Below, one piece after another: positions 12,101 through 27,100 of a stretch of 64,000 nt of DNA. The stretch covers positions 5,201,151-5,265,150 of the forward strand of contig PTEX01000015.1 in the NCBI GenBank assembly GCA_003342815.1. The letters run 5' to 3'. The position numbers were made by a program, and so were the translations under genes. How positions within the stretch are numbered: position 1 is the stretch's first letter; each line of letters begins with the position of its first letter. The notes under the pieces were generated by a model, which did no database searches, was not told the DNA's origin, and worked only from the letters and a program-made list of their open reading frames with translations. Source of the stretch: Eudromia elegans. Its lineage: Eukaryota; Chordata; Aves; Tinamiformes; Tinamidae.

Positions 12101-15100
12101 TAGCAATATACTGTTGAATAGTATTATTATTTCCTTAATAGAAGCAATCAAATATTTGAATATATGCATAAAGGCATGGCAGGATACAATAACAGAAGCA
12201 TAAACCAGGTAATTAGTAATAACTGCATAAATCTTGTAGATAAAAAATGATACAGAAAAATCTGAAAGCCATAGGATGCCATGCATGTTAGAATATCTCC
12301 AAAATTTCAGCTTGGAAAGTATCTGGTGTAAAATGTAATATGCACCAAAACCCAAAGGAACTTTTCAGCTGCAACAGCACTTGAATTTCATCTATGAATA
12401 ATCTGATTGCTAGTAAAACATAATACAAATCAACTCAAATTCAGCACTAGGAAAAACTCAAATTATTTCAATTAATTTTATGAGTCCAAGTAAGTTCACC
12501 ATGATAGAATGCTGCAGGATATGGACCACGACATCTAGATGGGCTTCTATGGGGTCACTAATTAATGGCCACAGCTCAGTGGGTGCTCAGGCTGAAATGC
12601 TTCACTGTAACACACATTAGCTGCAAGCATTTTTTCTCAGGATAAGAGACAAACAAGAAAATGCTGGTTGCATAGCAGGAGTCAAGGCTATTGCTCTATC
12701 ACCTTACAGGAGGCACTTCATTGATTGCTGTCACTCTCCAAATAAGTTTTACTAAAAATTTTCCAATTGAATCACATACATTTCTCAGATATCGGTCTGG
12801 ATTTGTTCTCTTGCTGAATCTAAATAAATATTTTCAAATGTGCCAAATTCTGATAAAACCAGGCATATGAATATTCATACGCTCTAATTCAAATATATAT
12901 GCATATGATAGTTTTGCTCAGTAACGACATTTGCAGCGTTCCTAAATTTCTTATGCTACACAAGTTAACATTAGCTGATGATCAGAGTTATGTTTTACTT
13001 GCAATAGATGCAAAAATGAAACTATTTTTACTCTGCAAACTATTCAAAATCTTCCCCAATTGTGGCCAAGCCACAATTTACAGGAATGGTCATGGTGAGT
13101 CTCTTTATCTCCACTGGGTTGCCTTTCTTTATTGCCTCCTGCTGTTCTGCAAGGTGCAGTTTCAATGTTGGGACAGCTTTTCACCAAACCTGGGGGTTGG
13201 GAACTTGCACTGCCACCGTTCCAAAGGGAGACGGGTTGACGGGGCATGAAGTGAGGACCAGACATGAAGCCCAGTAGCTCACTGGGCTCTAGCCTTGGTG
13301 CTAGCCCTGCAAGGTGTCTTGCAGCACGGCCAAAGGAAAGCACAAGGTGCCCTGGCAAGGAAAGGAGGTTGAAGGGAAGGCAGCAGACACAGGAATCAAA
13401 CCCAAGAAATTTGTCTCTTTGACATGCTGAGAATGAGCTCACCAGAAGATGGAAGCTAATACAGAAATCATGATTGATAACAATATTGCAGAGGCTCAGT
13501 AACATAACATGCATTTTTCATGGGATAATGAGCATTGAACGATGTGAGTAAAAAAGAGGAATGGAGCTGTGGCTATGAGGTCCTTGAGAGCCTTCCTTCC
13601 CCACCAGCACACATACAGAGATGAGGCTGCTCTGAGTGTTGAGTCAGGGAAACACGGGTTGAAAGGACATCTACACATTGTGTAGCCACATACTGAAATT
13701 ATCATCTAAACTCTCGCTTAGGCACTTTTTAGTCTTTTCAGAAATATGTAGAAGACTAGCAGAAAATTATCTTACGAGCTTAAATGCTGTGATAATTTTC
13801 ACCATGAACATTGAAATGCTTAGAGTAGCTCCTATATCTAGGCTTAGGGAAGCATCAAAAGATGTTTTCCCTAGCAAATTTGCTGTCCACTTATTATGAG
13901 ATATTGCCACATTAAAAGATCAGCTTTTCAGAATTTGCGCTGTATCCATATGGCTGATCTAGGAGTTGCTGTTGGTTTTGCTTGCTCTGTGCAGTGCTTT
14001 CAAAATCATTCAAAATCTCCAGAGATCACTTGGGGAATAAAAAATTTCCTCCAAAGCTAAGCACACCCTTGATAGGCTTCCTACATAGGTTAAACCAGGG
14101 TCTAAACCTGTCTAAGCTCAGAAATTCAGTGCCTTATAATATCTTGCAATTAAGTACAAGAAATCCCTTGGTTCCTACACATACAATTATGGAGACCCTT
14201 AAGTTTGAAAAAAAATCTCGCATTCAGATTTATACATCTGCTGCTACTATAAAGCAAATTAAGCCATATGGTGTAAAGCACCTCTAAATTAGAATATTGG
14301 GGCATCTGCAACAGAGCTTTCATTACCACACCTGTTTGGGTTTAGAGGAAATAGCTGCCCAGTTAAGAATTACATTGACAGACAAACTCTAATATCAAAC
14401 AAATTTGAATGCAATCTTAGAAGTCATCTACTAAGGACTAATTTTATTCTAGCACTCACACTTAAAATACTATTGTTATTTAACATACTTACAATCAATA
14501 TGTCATTGCCAGAATAGAACCCTTCATTTTTAAATATTCCACTTACATATGCCATTTGGAATTGTATGTAAAAGGCAAACTAATGCCTTTGTTCAAACCA
14601 ATGAGACATCCTTCTTTTAAAATGTCTCACAAAATTAAAATTCTATTCAAAACACAGAAGAAAATTGGATTTTTCAGACTGTCTCCTTCCATTGTCTTCT
14701 GCATTTTGACATTTAGTCAGTAGTCATGGCAGCTTGTGATAGTAATCATGCAGCACAAAGATGCAGTTACACATATTTGACTTTGGGTTAAGCACATTAA
14801 ATAATGCAGATTGTTCTGAATCAACCACCATATTTATGCTGCATAAATAGGTTCACATATATATTAATATATAGCATACATATACATATACATATGAATG
14901 CTATGTTTCTTTAAGATAGTATAAAATAGGGCAGTCCTAGCCTATGTGACTATGTTAGTTTGAGGGATATCTTTCACAGTCCTCACAGTAGTGTATTATC
15001 TCTAAAACAGATTCCCATGGTATTTAAGGTGTTAATAATAATAAGTGTTATTAGGTTCTGCACTCATAGGTTAATAATAGGTTCTGCACTCACTGAAATA

Positions 15101-18100
15101 ATTCAGCAAGCAAGGAACATGTTTAATTGCTAGAATATAAAGACCAAGAACCCAACACTACTGCAAATTGTAATTTCATTTATCCTGTATGCTATACACA
15201 CATTGTTTAAAAAAAAAACAAGCTTATTGTCCTCCACATTATCTTTGCCTAAATGAACAAATACACCTTGCAATTGAATTTACAGCTTATTTTCTGGCTT
15301 AAGTTATGACTAAATAGTGCTTTGGGCTTTGTCACTTCAAAATACATTTTTTAAATTCTTGGAAGAAAATCTAAAGTATCTGAACATGGATACAATACCT
15401 AATATTGGAGTGGCCCAGTACATGTGTTAATGAGAGTTGTGGTTACAACCTCTCCACGAATTCTAAATTATTTCACATTTTATATGTGACTTACATTTAA
15501 AGATCTATTAAAAACATGAATATCTGATCTCAACAAAATGGCAAGAACCATAAAATCACAAAACTGTTGAGTTTGGAAGGAACCTCTAGAGATCATCTAG
15601 TCCAGATAAGCTAGATCAGACTCTATCAATGGAAACTGGCTTTGAAGGCAATGCAAGTCTTCTACTCAGCTGACTGCAGTATACCACTTTGCCTCAGAAA
15701 CAAGTCGATTCTTTTTTAAGTGTATTGTAAAATATTCGAAATATCAGTAGAAGTTCAGAAAGAATCTGTTGTGTCAAAATGAAATAAAGCAATAACAGAA
15801 TCTTGCGTAAATTACGAGACTACAACATGCCTGAGCTATGCCAGTCACTGCTCTTTAGGCACAGTATTGTACAGCCAGCACGGAATAAAATAACATCCAA
15901 AGCCACTAGGTGATGCAAGACCAGATGATGCAAGATCAGGTAGAGTTTGTGCCAAAACTGCATAAAGGGATCAGAGTGATAAGAATTTAGTCATTTATTA
16001 GTCATTTAGTGGAAATCTCTGAAGAAATCATTATACTAAATAAATAAATAAATAAATAAATGTAACTGATCCAAACATGCCTGGAATTTCAATGCAAATA
16101 ATAATAAAAATAAAACAAATAAAAGAAACGTTCACAACTGACTTTGTCTCATCCTGGTCTAGCAACACAGCCTTACCACACTACAACAGAACATGAATAC
16201 CTTGGGAAAACACTGTTTGATCATAATAGGCTCCTTATCTAGACAATTACTGTGTATTTCCTGATTTGGGAATTTGTATCGTCACTCCATGGGATGTTTT
16301 ATTGGTTAACACATGTATTGTCTACCTCATTCTCAAAGAGACAGGCTAGTCTAACGGAAATACAGGATACAGGAGTTAGGAAACCGCGATGCTCCATGAA
16401 GCTTTCCTACAGACTGTGACCTAGGGTGATTTTTTTTTTTTCCATCTCTCTTGGTCATTTCAGCCCCAGTATTCCTTTGTGGACCATTGCGCGTACACGG
16501 GGAGCTCTTTGGCACAGGATGCTCTCATCTGATGTGTTTGTACAGTATTTAGCACAGATCTCAGCTGGGTCTCAGTATGCTACGGCAATACAATAACGAG
16601 ATGACCTTAAGAACGCCCTGGGGGATGGCAGTCGGCTCCAATAGCCTGCCTCTGACTGCCGGAGGCTCCAGGGGAAGCCAACACAGCCAATACAAGGGCT
16701 GAAAATTGCACTGCCCTTCCAGCACCTGCATCACCAGGGAGCAGAAAATCCTGGGCAACAGGACTTGTGTGGTGACTCATACACCCACGTCAAGGCTGGC
16801 AGGGTACGGGGCCTTGCTCAAACTCTACAACTCCATGTTATTTTAAGCTCTATCTTAGACCATACCACACCTCACTTGCGTGTGTGACATACGGATACCA
16901 AAGAAGTATCATCTCTCTTAAAAGTCATTGGTGCTGCAGGCACTGCTGTGTACCCAGGATCAAGCATCGTGGCTTTGCACCCAGGATGGAGCATGCATCT
17001 AGACTAGACTCCACACTGTCATTTCCGAGGGAAAAAATCATAATCTTGGGGCTTCTTCTGCTGCTGGGAAGTCCTGAAGTCTTCTTAGCTGCTCTTTAGA
17101 CAAGTTAGTAGAAGAGATAGTCCCAGTATTAGAAAATTTTGAGACAAGATAACCTGTAATGCAAAGTCTTTGTCCAGCAGGGTTGATGTAAGTGAGCTGA
17201 GACAAGTCACCAAGAAGCCTTGTGTTTCTATGAATATTAGCATTCCTTAAAATACTGCCTTTTTCTTTTTTTCTATATGGAGTCTAAGGTCCTGGTTCAG
17301 GGCTTCTCTACCATAGAGGATATTAAAATCATCTCAAAAGATTTTTTTGACACCTTTTTAAGACACTTTATATGTAACCTGTCCAGAAGTGAAAGATTAT
17401 AATGGCTGTGTGTGCTGGTGAAAGATTTTGCATATATGAGCACCGTTCAGACATGTGATATGAAAGAAATACATTACAGACAGTGAGTATTAAATCATGA
17501 AAAGCAAATCCTCCTATTGAAAAGTTCCAGAGTTTAAGATTTTGATCCTTAAATCATTCACAAAGAACTCCTAGTGATAGCTTCTAGGCACAGGGATTTT
17601 TCCTGAGAACAGGAAATCTAATGATAGGATAATCCTGATGCACATATTACAACAAGCATTAGGAGCATTCCCGAATTAAAGTGAAATTGAGAGGTTAGCT
17701 CTAATACCTGAGAGATCACTATGCTGCCAATCAAAAGAGACTGTTTTCCCAGTGTGCATTTCTGTAATAAAATCAAGAGCTCTCAAGCACGTAAGCTGAG
17801 CCAAGTAAGGATTGTTTCCTCCTATTACAGCTGCCAATGCCTATTCTCTTTTTCTTTCTTTTTGCTCGGGTCTGATTCAGGAACATCAGTTCACACCATC
17901 ACACAATTCAAACCTCAGAGCCTTCTGTGCCTCTGGAGTACAGAGGAGACAGCAGAAGGCAGAATGACTTATTTGGTTATTGCATGGGGCTGTATTAACG
18001 AGATGTGACCTGTTGGTGTGCTTGCACAGCTTGCACAATTTCCTGTTCAGACGGTATGGTGTTTCTGTACAAGACCCAGTGGCTGTCGTGGCCTCTTGTG

Positions 18101-21100
18101 AAGGTAGGCATAGCATCAGCATATTAAGTGTCAGCATCCAGCCAAATCACCCAAATACCAAGAGTAGAACTATAAAAAAAAAAATACTAGCCAGTTGTTC
18201 TCAGTTAGCAGGTAGAAAATAAAGCTATCTTAGGAGAAATAGAGCCTTTAAGTTCATTCCTCACTCTTCATCCTATTTTAGTAGTACATAAAACTCACAG
18301 ACCTCTGTATTTGCCAGAGATCTGGCCAGCTTATCTCTAACTGCCTTCACTTCGAGACCATGAGCCATTAGTATCTGATTTTTTCAAGGAAGTCAGAAAA
18401 GTACCTGCCTACATGAGGCTGAAAGATAGACTTGCTCATGCAGATCATTTTGTAGAACAGTGTTTTGCATTCAGAGAGACAGTCACAAAACAAGCTCCAC
18501 CTGTATGAACCACCAGAATGAGACATCAGTCACGGCTGAGAGTAAATGATGGATAGCAGGTACTTGCAGCAGGGACTTTTGTTTCCACTTCCTTCACTTG
18601 CCTCCATTCCATAAGAGTGTAAAATTCCATAGGTTTTCTGATAATCCCAGGGGATGCAATGCCCTTCATACAACCTACTTCATTTAACTCTGACATCTGT
18701 ATTGAAGTGGAATCAGTCACTTCCTAGTGGTGCTTCTGGCTCCATGGACTACAAAAAAAGCCTGTAATGACTGCTGCAAACTAACTCTCTTACATTTTAG
18801 ATGACCAGCATTAATTAGAGTGGATCCTAGTCTCCTATATCTATACTATTTATACTCCTATATGTAGTGCCTAAAAAGTTAAATGATATCTAGAACCCTA
18901 TTCCTCATGACCCTGTTGAGTTTTGCTTCCCCCAGTCCCACAAAACACTCGTTCACCACCTTAGCAACACACATTGGGTCCACAGCCTTCCTTGTCTGTC
19001 GTTCCCAGCACTCATAGTGTGAAACTAGAAGCCACAGTGTAGCTGCTTGTGCTCTCTTAGAAAGATTCATTGAGAAGGCATTTAAAAAAAGACCAAGAAA
19101 AATGAAAATGCTTTTAAAAATCAGTCGAAATTGATCTGAATTGTATCTAAATTGTATCTGTTGGGAAAACACCAAAATGTGAATTGAATGCAGACCAGAC
19201 CAATCTTACTATAGGACTAAGCTAGATTACTTCTATTAAGAATCAATAACATCTATGCTCATATAACACTATTTTGTATGCTAAAGAAAAGAAAGCAGTA
19301 CATTATCAAAATGGATTAGCAAAAAAAAAAATACTGGTCAACAGGCTATGTGTTTTAGTCTTCACAAAATAACATGGCTTTTCACATCTAAAAGCATTTC
19401 ATCTACAAATCAAAATCTCTAGCAGTTCAAAGGGGAGCATTAACCAAGTGATATTTGAAACAAACCACTTCATCAGTAGCATCCCTGAGAAAACAATGTA
19501 AAAGATAGTCGTCGTGATAGATCTTCTGTACCTTTCATTTCATGCTTCATCTAATCTTATTTCATATTCTGGAAGTCTTTTCCAAGTTAAAAAAAATAAA
19601 AGAGTGGGATTTCAGTTCAGTCACTAGAATTCATCTTGGTAGGCTGACTCTTTCACGGGTGCTTGACACGGAAATGTAGGACTGAGCTTTGTTATGAACT
19701 CCACATTTTTAACATGGGCACTGTGACTGTTTCCTTTTCCCCTACAGGTAAGCAAAACCTCAAGCAATTAGTTGGGTAGGGCTTGAAGTGTCAAAATCAA
19801 TAACAGTTTATTATTTGTGGCATGCATTCAATAAAGCAGAAGGAATCAACAGATTTGCATTCATCAAATTTTAATTATAAGTAACATTTATGCTTATTTC
19901 TCTGTTTTTATGAGCTAAAAATAGATTTGGTTATGAATAATGATCTCTGCTGTGACACAGCAATCTGTCCTAACTGTGTTTAGCCAAGGAACAAAATGTG
20001 ACCCAGATTGCCCATGGCCCTGTAGTCAGGACAAATTTTCATGTTACAGTGTATTCTGTAAAAAAATACCGATAGCTATTTGATAACATATGAGAGCAGA
20101 CAGGGTGGTCATACCAGTGTTTTCCCTGATCTCCATATTTCTGCCAGCAGCAAATAACTGGTTTCTGACTTTTATTAACAGCAGCTGCAGGACTCTTGCT
20201 TATCAGCTTCACTTAATGGGTGTATGAGCTGGAGGGCTAGCATTGGACTGGCTTTCTCACTACTGGAGAAATATGTGATGTATCTGAATAAATACATCAT
20301 TTGAGGTCAGAGAGGTCTTTTGAAGTGAATTATCAGTATCTCCTTACTGATTATGACTGAGCTCACACTGCAGGGCTGTCTCAGAGTGCACAAACCGGCA
20401 TGCGTGAGATGTAACGAAACTGGAAGAAGTGCTCTAGTACAGCACCTGCTGTGCCCCAGTCACGATATGATCGTGACAGACCAAGGGAACAAATTAGTCT
20501 TAAAAAAAAGGAAAGGAAAAAAAAAAAGAACCTATAAAATACATACAATATGGGCACTGAAGTTCTATAGTGTCTTCCCTCCATGGATCCAATCTTACTG
20601 TGCCTCCTTGCTTGTTAATGCAGATGTGTAGCACTGGTAGCTCTTGAAAGTCTCTGGATCTCATCTGGATCAGCAAGTAGAGTCCATAAAGGAAGAGCAT
20701 GTAAATGCTCATCCAAAGCAAGTATGGCTTCAGAGTGTCTAAACATGCCTATTAAAAACAGTGACATAATTTTCAGGAAGTGGTGAGATCAGCTTAAAAC
20801 CATAATATTAAGAGCTTTTGGCTCTCATTTGGACACACTCATGTGTTTATGAGTTTCAGATCGTTCTGACATTCTACTTCACTGATGCCATCAAAGCTTT
20901 TAGGAGCATTAGATAACATTTCACAAAATGACAAAACTTAAGATCTCTAAATACCAGCATATTCACAGCAGAACTGCAGGAATATTCAAATCCCTTTAGT
21001 TTTAACAAAAGTCTATGTTCTCTTTCTGCCTGCCTTTCAAGCATCTAATGCATCTCAACACTTAAATCTTGTTGCATAGGACTGAGAAAAATGTCTTGCA

Positions 21101-24100
21101 GTCTTTTGTCAACATTGTTCTTTTCTGGCAATTTGCCTATCAAAGCTTTTGTATTATTACCATTAACATCATGTACTTTCCTTCATTTAACTCGCAGAGT
21201 TAATGCAGTGATATGTACCTGGCATGATAACACAAGTTGCTGTGTAATTAGCAAGCCATTTCCCAACACATTTGGGAAATAAATTTTGTCACAATTGCTG
21301 ATTCTCTTTACCTACTTCTAAAAGCTCCTCTATAAGAGACATGAGTTTTGTGCTTATTTCAGTTACGCACTGGGGTCCTGTGCACGCTGCATAGACATAG
21401 TGTAGCTGCCCTAAGAGCGAATGGGAATGGAAAAATCTTGCTGTCTAAGAAAACATGCTTGCGTGGGCGCAGCACTTGCTCCTTAGCCTCCGGGAAGCAC
21501 GGCCTCGCTCCATGTGAGGTACTGGGCACCAGCCAGTCCCTCCAGCGAGAGCGCTCAGCTACTGCTTGTGCCTCAGCAAACGCCACTGCTACGTCTCTAT
21601 GCACGGCAGTCCGAGAAAGAGCTGGACACCCGAGGAAGTCTGCAGGTCTCAGTGCCCTTGAGGCCCCTAATCCGCCAAAGGACGAGGGGTGTTATCTGCA
21701 CTGCAGCTACGCAATACATTACACGCTCCCACAGCGGCTGCCCGAGGCGGAGCAGGGACCTTTGCCTGCACTTGGGTGTATTATCCGCATGCTGCTTGGG
21801 TTCCAGGGCTGCAGCAGCCCCCAGAGCGTGCCGTGTGTAGCCAAGCCAAATTCTAACTACGGCCCAAGGACTTTCTAGGGCAAATAGTGACTAAATCAAT
21901 ACTGTGGAAAAAGAAATTGTAGTGCTTGTAAAGCACGGAAATTGCTTTCACCCTAATTCTCTCAGTGGCCAGAAGGAAATAGGACAACGATCGTGCTGTC
22001 AGTGCAGCTCTCACACTGACAGGAGAGGGCAGAGCACGCTCTTACCTTTCTCCAGGCATGTTCTGCAGAGGACAAGCTGGGAGAACAAACATCTTTCTCT
22101 AATTGTCTTAGATGCTGTTAGAAAACAAGAAATATTCAATGATGTCAAGCAAAGATAAAAGATAAAACATAATAACAAAGGCCCCAAAAGGCAGGATTCC
22201 TAGGACACCTCTTTACAAGTCTCTTTCCATAAGGAAAACTCCAGGTTATTTTGTAGCAGTAATTCAAGCTTGTAAGAATGTTTAGCTCTTACCTTGTGAC
22301 ACCTATGGCCTTGCCCCTCGCAGGCAACCACCAGTCTGCCTGCTGTATGTTCAGTAGCCTTCCTGGGAAGAGCAGCTCCAGGTGCCCTCAGGGTAAAGTC
22401 CTAAGGCTCTCCCGCAGTGCACAAAGCCACCACTGCTTGGAATTATCCTCCTGTTAAATGCTTTGTTGGATGGGGGCCTAAATGAACAACATTGTCTGGC
22501 AATTTTAGAGCAGGAAACGCTTCCTTAACCATTTTAATTTCTTAAAGGAGTCTATTCAGTCAGGAGTGAATCCACTGAGTATTTCATGGGACATGAATAA
22601 ATGTTCCTATAAATGTGATTGACAGGAAGATGGAAGGTATCAGTGATTGGCACATCTCTGATAAGTCTACCTGAAATTATCTGAATGGCTATCAGACTCT
22701 TTCTTGCTGGAAACTTTAGATTGACACTAATACATTTAACTATTAACAGGCATAAATTTGATGTCATTTTTCTCTCCAGAGGATTTTTGAGTATTCAGTA
22801 GAGGCTTATATTTATGTATCGAAAGAATCACTTGTCACTCCAGGCTTCAGTGACAACCTCAATTTACTGAACAGAGTCTTGATCTAAAATGTTAGCTCTG
22901 CCACTGGTTCGTGCAAAACTCTCTTTTGGGTGGATTATCTAGAGTCCCATGATTAAGATCTCCTCTTCTTCCAAAGCTTAATTAGTAGCTCATCCACTAA
23001 CATAAATCTAATCTTGAATTCATGTATTATTCAAGAATCACTCGAGTACTACCACCTTGAACACCACCTAGAGGCCTTCAAAGACTAAATGCCAATTTCA
23101 TAAGAATCTTGAAGATCAAAGGATGTCCTGATTTCAGTAATATCAAGGACTAATTTTGCTCTAATATATTAATTATAATGCTTTCAGACACCCTTATATT
23201 TTAAGCCATGTTCTCACATGCCAGCAGCAACCCTGTGTCTTTTTCTGTAGCTGCAAATTCAATAGCAGCAGAGAGCTGTGTGTGTCAGGATGGTTTCTGG
23301 AGCAGTCCCAAGAGCATATGGTTTGTAAATGTGGCCGGTGGCTCGGGTATTGCACTAGGATTCTAGAGAGCTGGTTCTAGTCTTGGATCTGACACCGGCC
23401 TGCCAAGCTCCTTGCTGTTTTTCCGTGTTATAAACAGGAACAATAGCAACTGTAAAGAATGAATGCAAAGCGTTATATAATGGTTGAGTATTGGTGCTGC
23501 CATTTCTAGACTAACTCCTCCTCAGTCTATGACAGCACTCTGTAGTTATCATTGGAATGTGCACTCAGAGTAAATGTAAATCATAAGGGTATTTATTGTA
23601 TCAGATTATCTACACTAGAAATGAATATGGATGTAAATTATTTTGCCCAGTAAGTGCAGAAAGAAAAGCTCTTTCTGTCTCAAGTAATTATATGTATTAA
23701 GTACATCATGCTATGAATTTTACAAATTTACCTATATTTCTGGTTTTATTGTTAATTATCGGGATGACATTTTCTTTTGTAAAAGATAATGTCTGTAGCA
23801 ACTGCCTATGCTGCAGCACATGGGCATCATTTTGGAGCTCTTCTATACTGCATTTGGATACACCATAGAATTTATAAGAGCTTCATTGATTTTCACCTGC
23901 CAGGATACATTGGGGTCGTGGCACTGTTCCAATATTAAACACATTTCCTGGTAGCAAAATTCACTTTCTATAAACTAAAAGCAACTGTGTACGTTAGAGC
24001 CAAGGCTGAAGTCATGTGAGAGACCAGAAGGCATCTCCACAGTATTGAGCATCTCATATTTGCCAAATGATAAAGGCTCTGTGTTTAGAAGAAATAGTGC

Positions 24101-27100
24101 AAAGTAAACATCCTAGAGAAATCTGACGGGTGGATGATAAAACAAGTTTTCTGGTCACTAGCCAGTCATCTCAGCTAGATGCTCACTAAGAAGAACTGGA
24201 AAAGTGGAGTGTGCTAACAAAGTATATTTTTTCAGCTTACAAGGAGAAGATGAAGGAGCTCTCCATGCTCTCTCTGATCTGCTCTTGTTTTTACCCCGAA
24301 CCTCGCAACATGAACATCTATAAGTATGATGGTGAGTAGCTTTCATTGGAGATTACCTTTCATGTCCGATAACGTGCTCATCCTGGTAAATGATTTGGTT
24401 CACTCTCCCAGTATCTAATGTTAATTTAAGGATATTTTATTGACTTAACAATTATTTGTTGGGTTTGACCATTAGCTTCTATTGACTTCTATCATACTGC
24501 TAGATATTTGTTACTGATACCTAACTAAACTGCTATAGCAAGCCCTTTAATATTGAAATATACTTTTCTTAGTACCCAGAGAAATGCATCTCATTTGAGA
24601 TCTTCACAGTTAAGATAATTCTTGAAGAAACCAAGAAAATATAAAAGCACGCTTAAAGCATTAATCAGGTTGGTCATTTCTCTCAGGGGCTTGGAATAAC
24701 ACAGAACCTCAAAACTACTGTAAATTTTTATCTTTAGAAGATTAAGATAAAAGTAATGATCAAATGGAAGGTACCTCTCCTGAGAACAGTTTTCAGCCCA
24801 TAATCTGCTATTTCGTTTAAACTGGCAAAGGCAAAGATGCTAACTATTTTGTGTGCACTTCTGATCCTAAACCACTGTCCGTGCTGCTTCTCTCCTCGGT
24901 ATCAGTGCAGTGTCAAAGGGCTCACCATTTCTCACCTTGCTGTGCAGACATGGAAGTCAAACAGATCAACAAACGTGCCTCCGGCCAGGCCTTCGAGCTG
25001 ATCCTAAAGCCACCATCTCCGGTCTCAGAAGCACCACGAACTTTAGCCTCTCCAAAGAAGAAAGAACTCTCTCTTGAGGAGATCCAGAAAAAGCTGGAAG
25101 CTGCAGAGGAGAGGAGAAAGGTACATTTCCTTACAAAATGTTCGTAATTATGCCTGAATTCAGGTATGCAATAACAACCAAGTTTCATAACCGTTGCTAT
25201 GTTTTCCACTGCATTTTTTTTTTAGCATTTTCCAGCAAACTTGATTTCTTTTGATGTTTTGGGTTATGGGTTGTAAAATATAAATAGCTTTTTATTTTTC
25301 TACTTTTTTTTTCTACAGCTTCTATGTCAATAGAACCCCAAGGGAATTCCAAAACACATACTTACTCTGCATATAAGGTTGTATTCAGACCACCTACAAT
25401 AGCTGCTGAAAATCACTGCAACTCTTCAGGTATCTGAGAGAGGGATATGGGATCAAAAAGCTTCTGTTCAGGCTACCAGATATTGAAAACTTATGGTGTC
25501 CATGGAAATCAGTCACAATGTATAGGCAGGTATAATGTCTGTTTTGCACAAGGTGGAGAGCCAGCCCTGAATGCAGAGTGCTCCAGACCACCTCGTGAAG
25601 GATGCAAACGCAGCACAGCTGCTAAGGAAGCACCACTAGCAGCACTCTGGAGAGTCCTGAACGTTGGCCTTGTAGGGTTATCTGCAGAACAAGTCTTTTC
25701 TTCCTTATAACCTTATTCACATTTCAGAACTCCTAAGCTTTTCACACAGAGCCTGGAAGGGTTGTTAGATGTTCTTCACAATGGTGTTGACCCTACAAAT
25801 GCAAGGCGCATGCAGTCTTAAGTCCACATTGGCTATTTGTCTCTCATAATGTTTGTGGTATTGAAGATATCTTGCTTTGCACCCCAGCTAAACATTCTCT
25901 GGGACGGATTTTATTTGTTCTTAGTCAGAACTAGCTCAGACTGCGTTTCTGTTTTGATGGCTTGCCTGTTTGTTTACTTGCTTTTCTGCTTTTTACTCTT
26001 TTTTTTTTTTCCAGAAGATAAAAGACCAGATTGCAGATCGCATAGGTCAGAGGATGACAGGCAAAGCTAACAAGAAGCTCACAATGCCAGACTTTTTTAA
26101 TCTCAAATTAGTGCTCTTCTGTATGGGGCCATTTGTACTGTTTTGCACCATTGAGGGAAGCCATGGCTGGCTACAAAGACCACAAAAACACTCCAGTCGT
26201 GGTAATCCCTTGTGCTGGTTAACCCATTTCCTTCTGCTATGGTATAAAGGTAGAGCAGGGAAGGCCTTTCTGTAACAATCAACTCACATTATTCTGTGGC
26301 GAATCTCCCACAGCCGCTAAAAACGACGTTTACAGAATCTTTTCCAGACATGGGCAAAAATGTCTAGAAATACCCAGGTACAACTGCCATAGCACAGATA
26401 CCAAATGAAGCAGCTCCACTCATGAAAAAAAAAAGCTCTCTGTTCTTCTCTCACTCCTGTCACACCAGATCAAAGGGTCACCCAATGGAGAAGTCACACT
26501 GGTGCGGAAGAATGCAGTCCATTGAAGGTGGTAGGTTGGTAGATCTGGACTACTGACATTGGCCCCAAATGCCTGAATTTTACTTTTAATTTTCAGCAGA
26601 ACCTCACTGTTCTGAAACTCACTCATTTGAACAATTTACTTAGCTGAACACTGAGCAAATACAAAAAAAATGTAAAAAAAAACCAAAAAGCAAAATGAGC
26701 TTTCACATGTCCAGATGATGATATACTCTAAGGACTCTAAATCTGTGAAATGCCTCTGTCTTGAAGACAAATACTTAAATAAATAAGTGGAGACAGAAGA
26801 AACGGAAACAATTAAGAAACCAAATATTATGCATATACTTAGTAGAAAATATGAACTGTGTGTCCCAGAGATTTCATTTCATTGAGTTTCACTGATTAGT
26901 TTGTTCTTCTCCTGAAGGAAAAAATCATTAATAATCAGTGATAGCAATACAGGCATTCTTTTCCCTTCATATGAATGAACATATAACTAACTGAATTATT
27001 TTTGTAGACAAGGCCCTCCACATCATCACTGCAGCACGTATTGCTAGGAAAGGAACAGAAAACAAAGCAGAAACCTCATTACATCACCCGTAAAATCCCT

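Larger units (their letters stand above)
888..24235 (+). other. STMN2: STMN2 intron 1 (23.3 kb)
   Basis: A GT-AG intron in phase 1 between coding exons 1 and 2. The first 1.4 kb is GC-rich, and the rest is mostly AT-rich single-copy-looking DNA. Contents that can be named are the CpG island with its tandem arrays, GATA repeats, two CR1 relics (9.70 and 15.55 kb), a possible old palindromic-repeat fragment near 3.51 kb, short AT-rich inverted repeats, and a CpG-rich patch at 21.36-21.86 kb. No alternative STMN2 exon is recognisable by protein similarity, and nothing I can identify matches the human TDP-43-repressed cryptic exon. Confidence 0.9.

Noticed and set aside
12071-12355. Minus-strand open frame rich in Ile/Tyr/Phe that superficially resembles a membrane or reverse-transcriptase fragment
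   Set aside because: AT-rich composition explains it. No catalytic motif or neighbouring element parts are visible.
21348-21878. 176-codon plus-strand open frame
   Set aside because: Coincides with a CpG-rich patch where stop codons are depleted, and has no recognisable protein features. Kept only as a composition anomaly.
888-24235. Counterpart of the human STMN2 cryptic exon repressed by TDP-43
   Set aside because: I could not find sequence resembling the human cryptic exon as I remember it. GT-rich spots near 6270 and 23278 are too short to argue for it.
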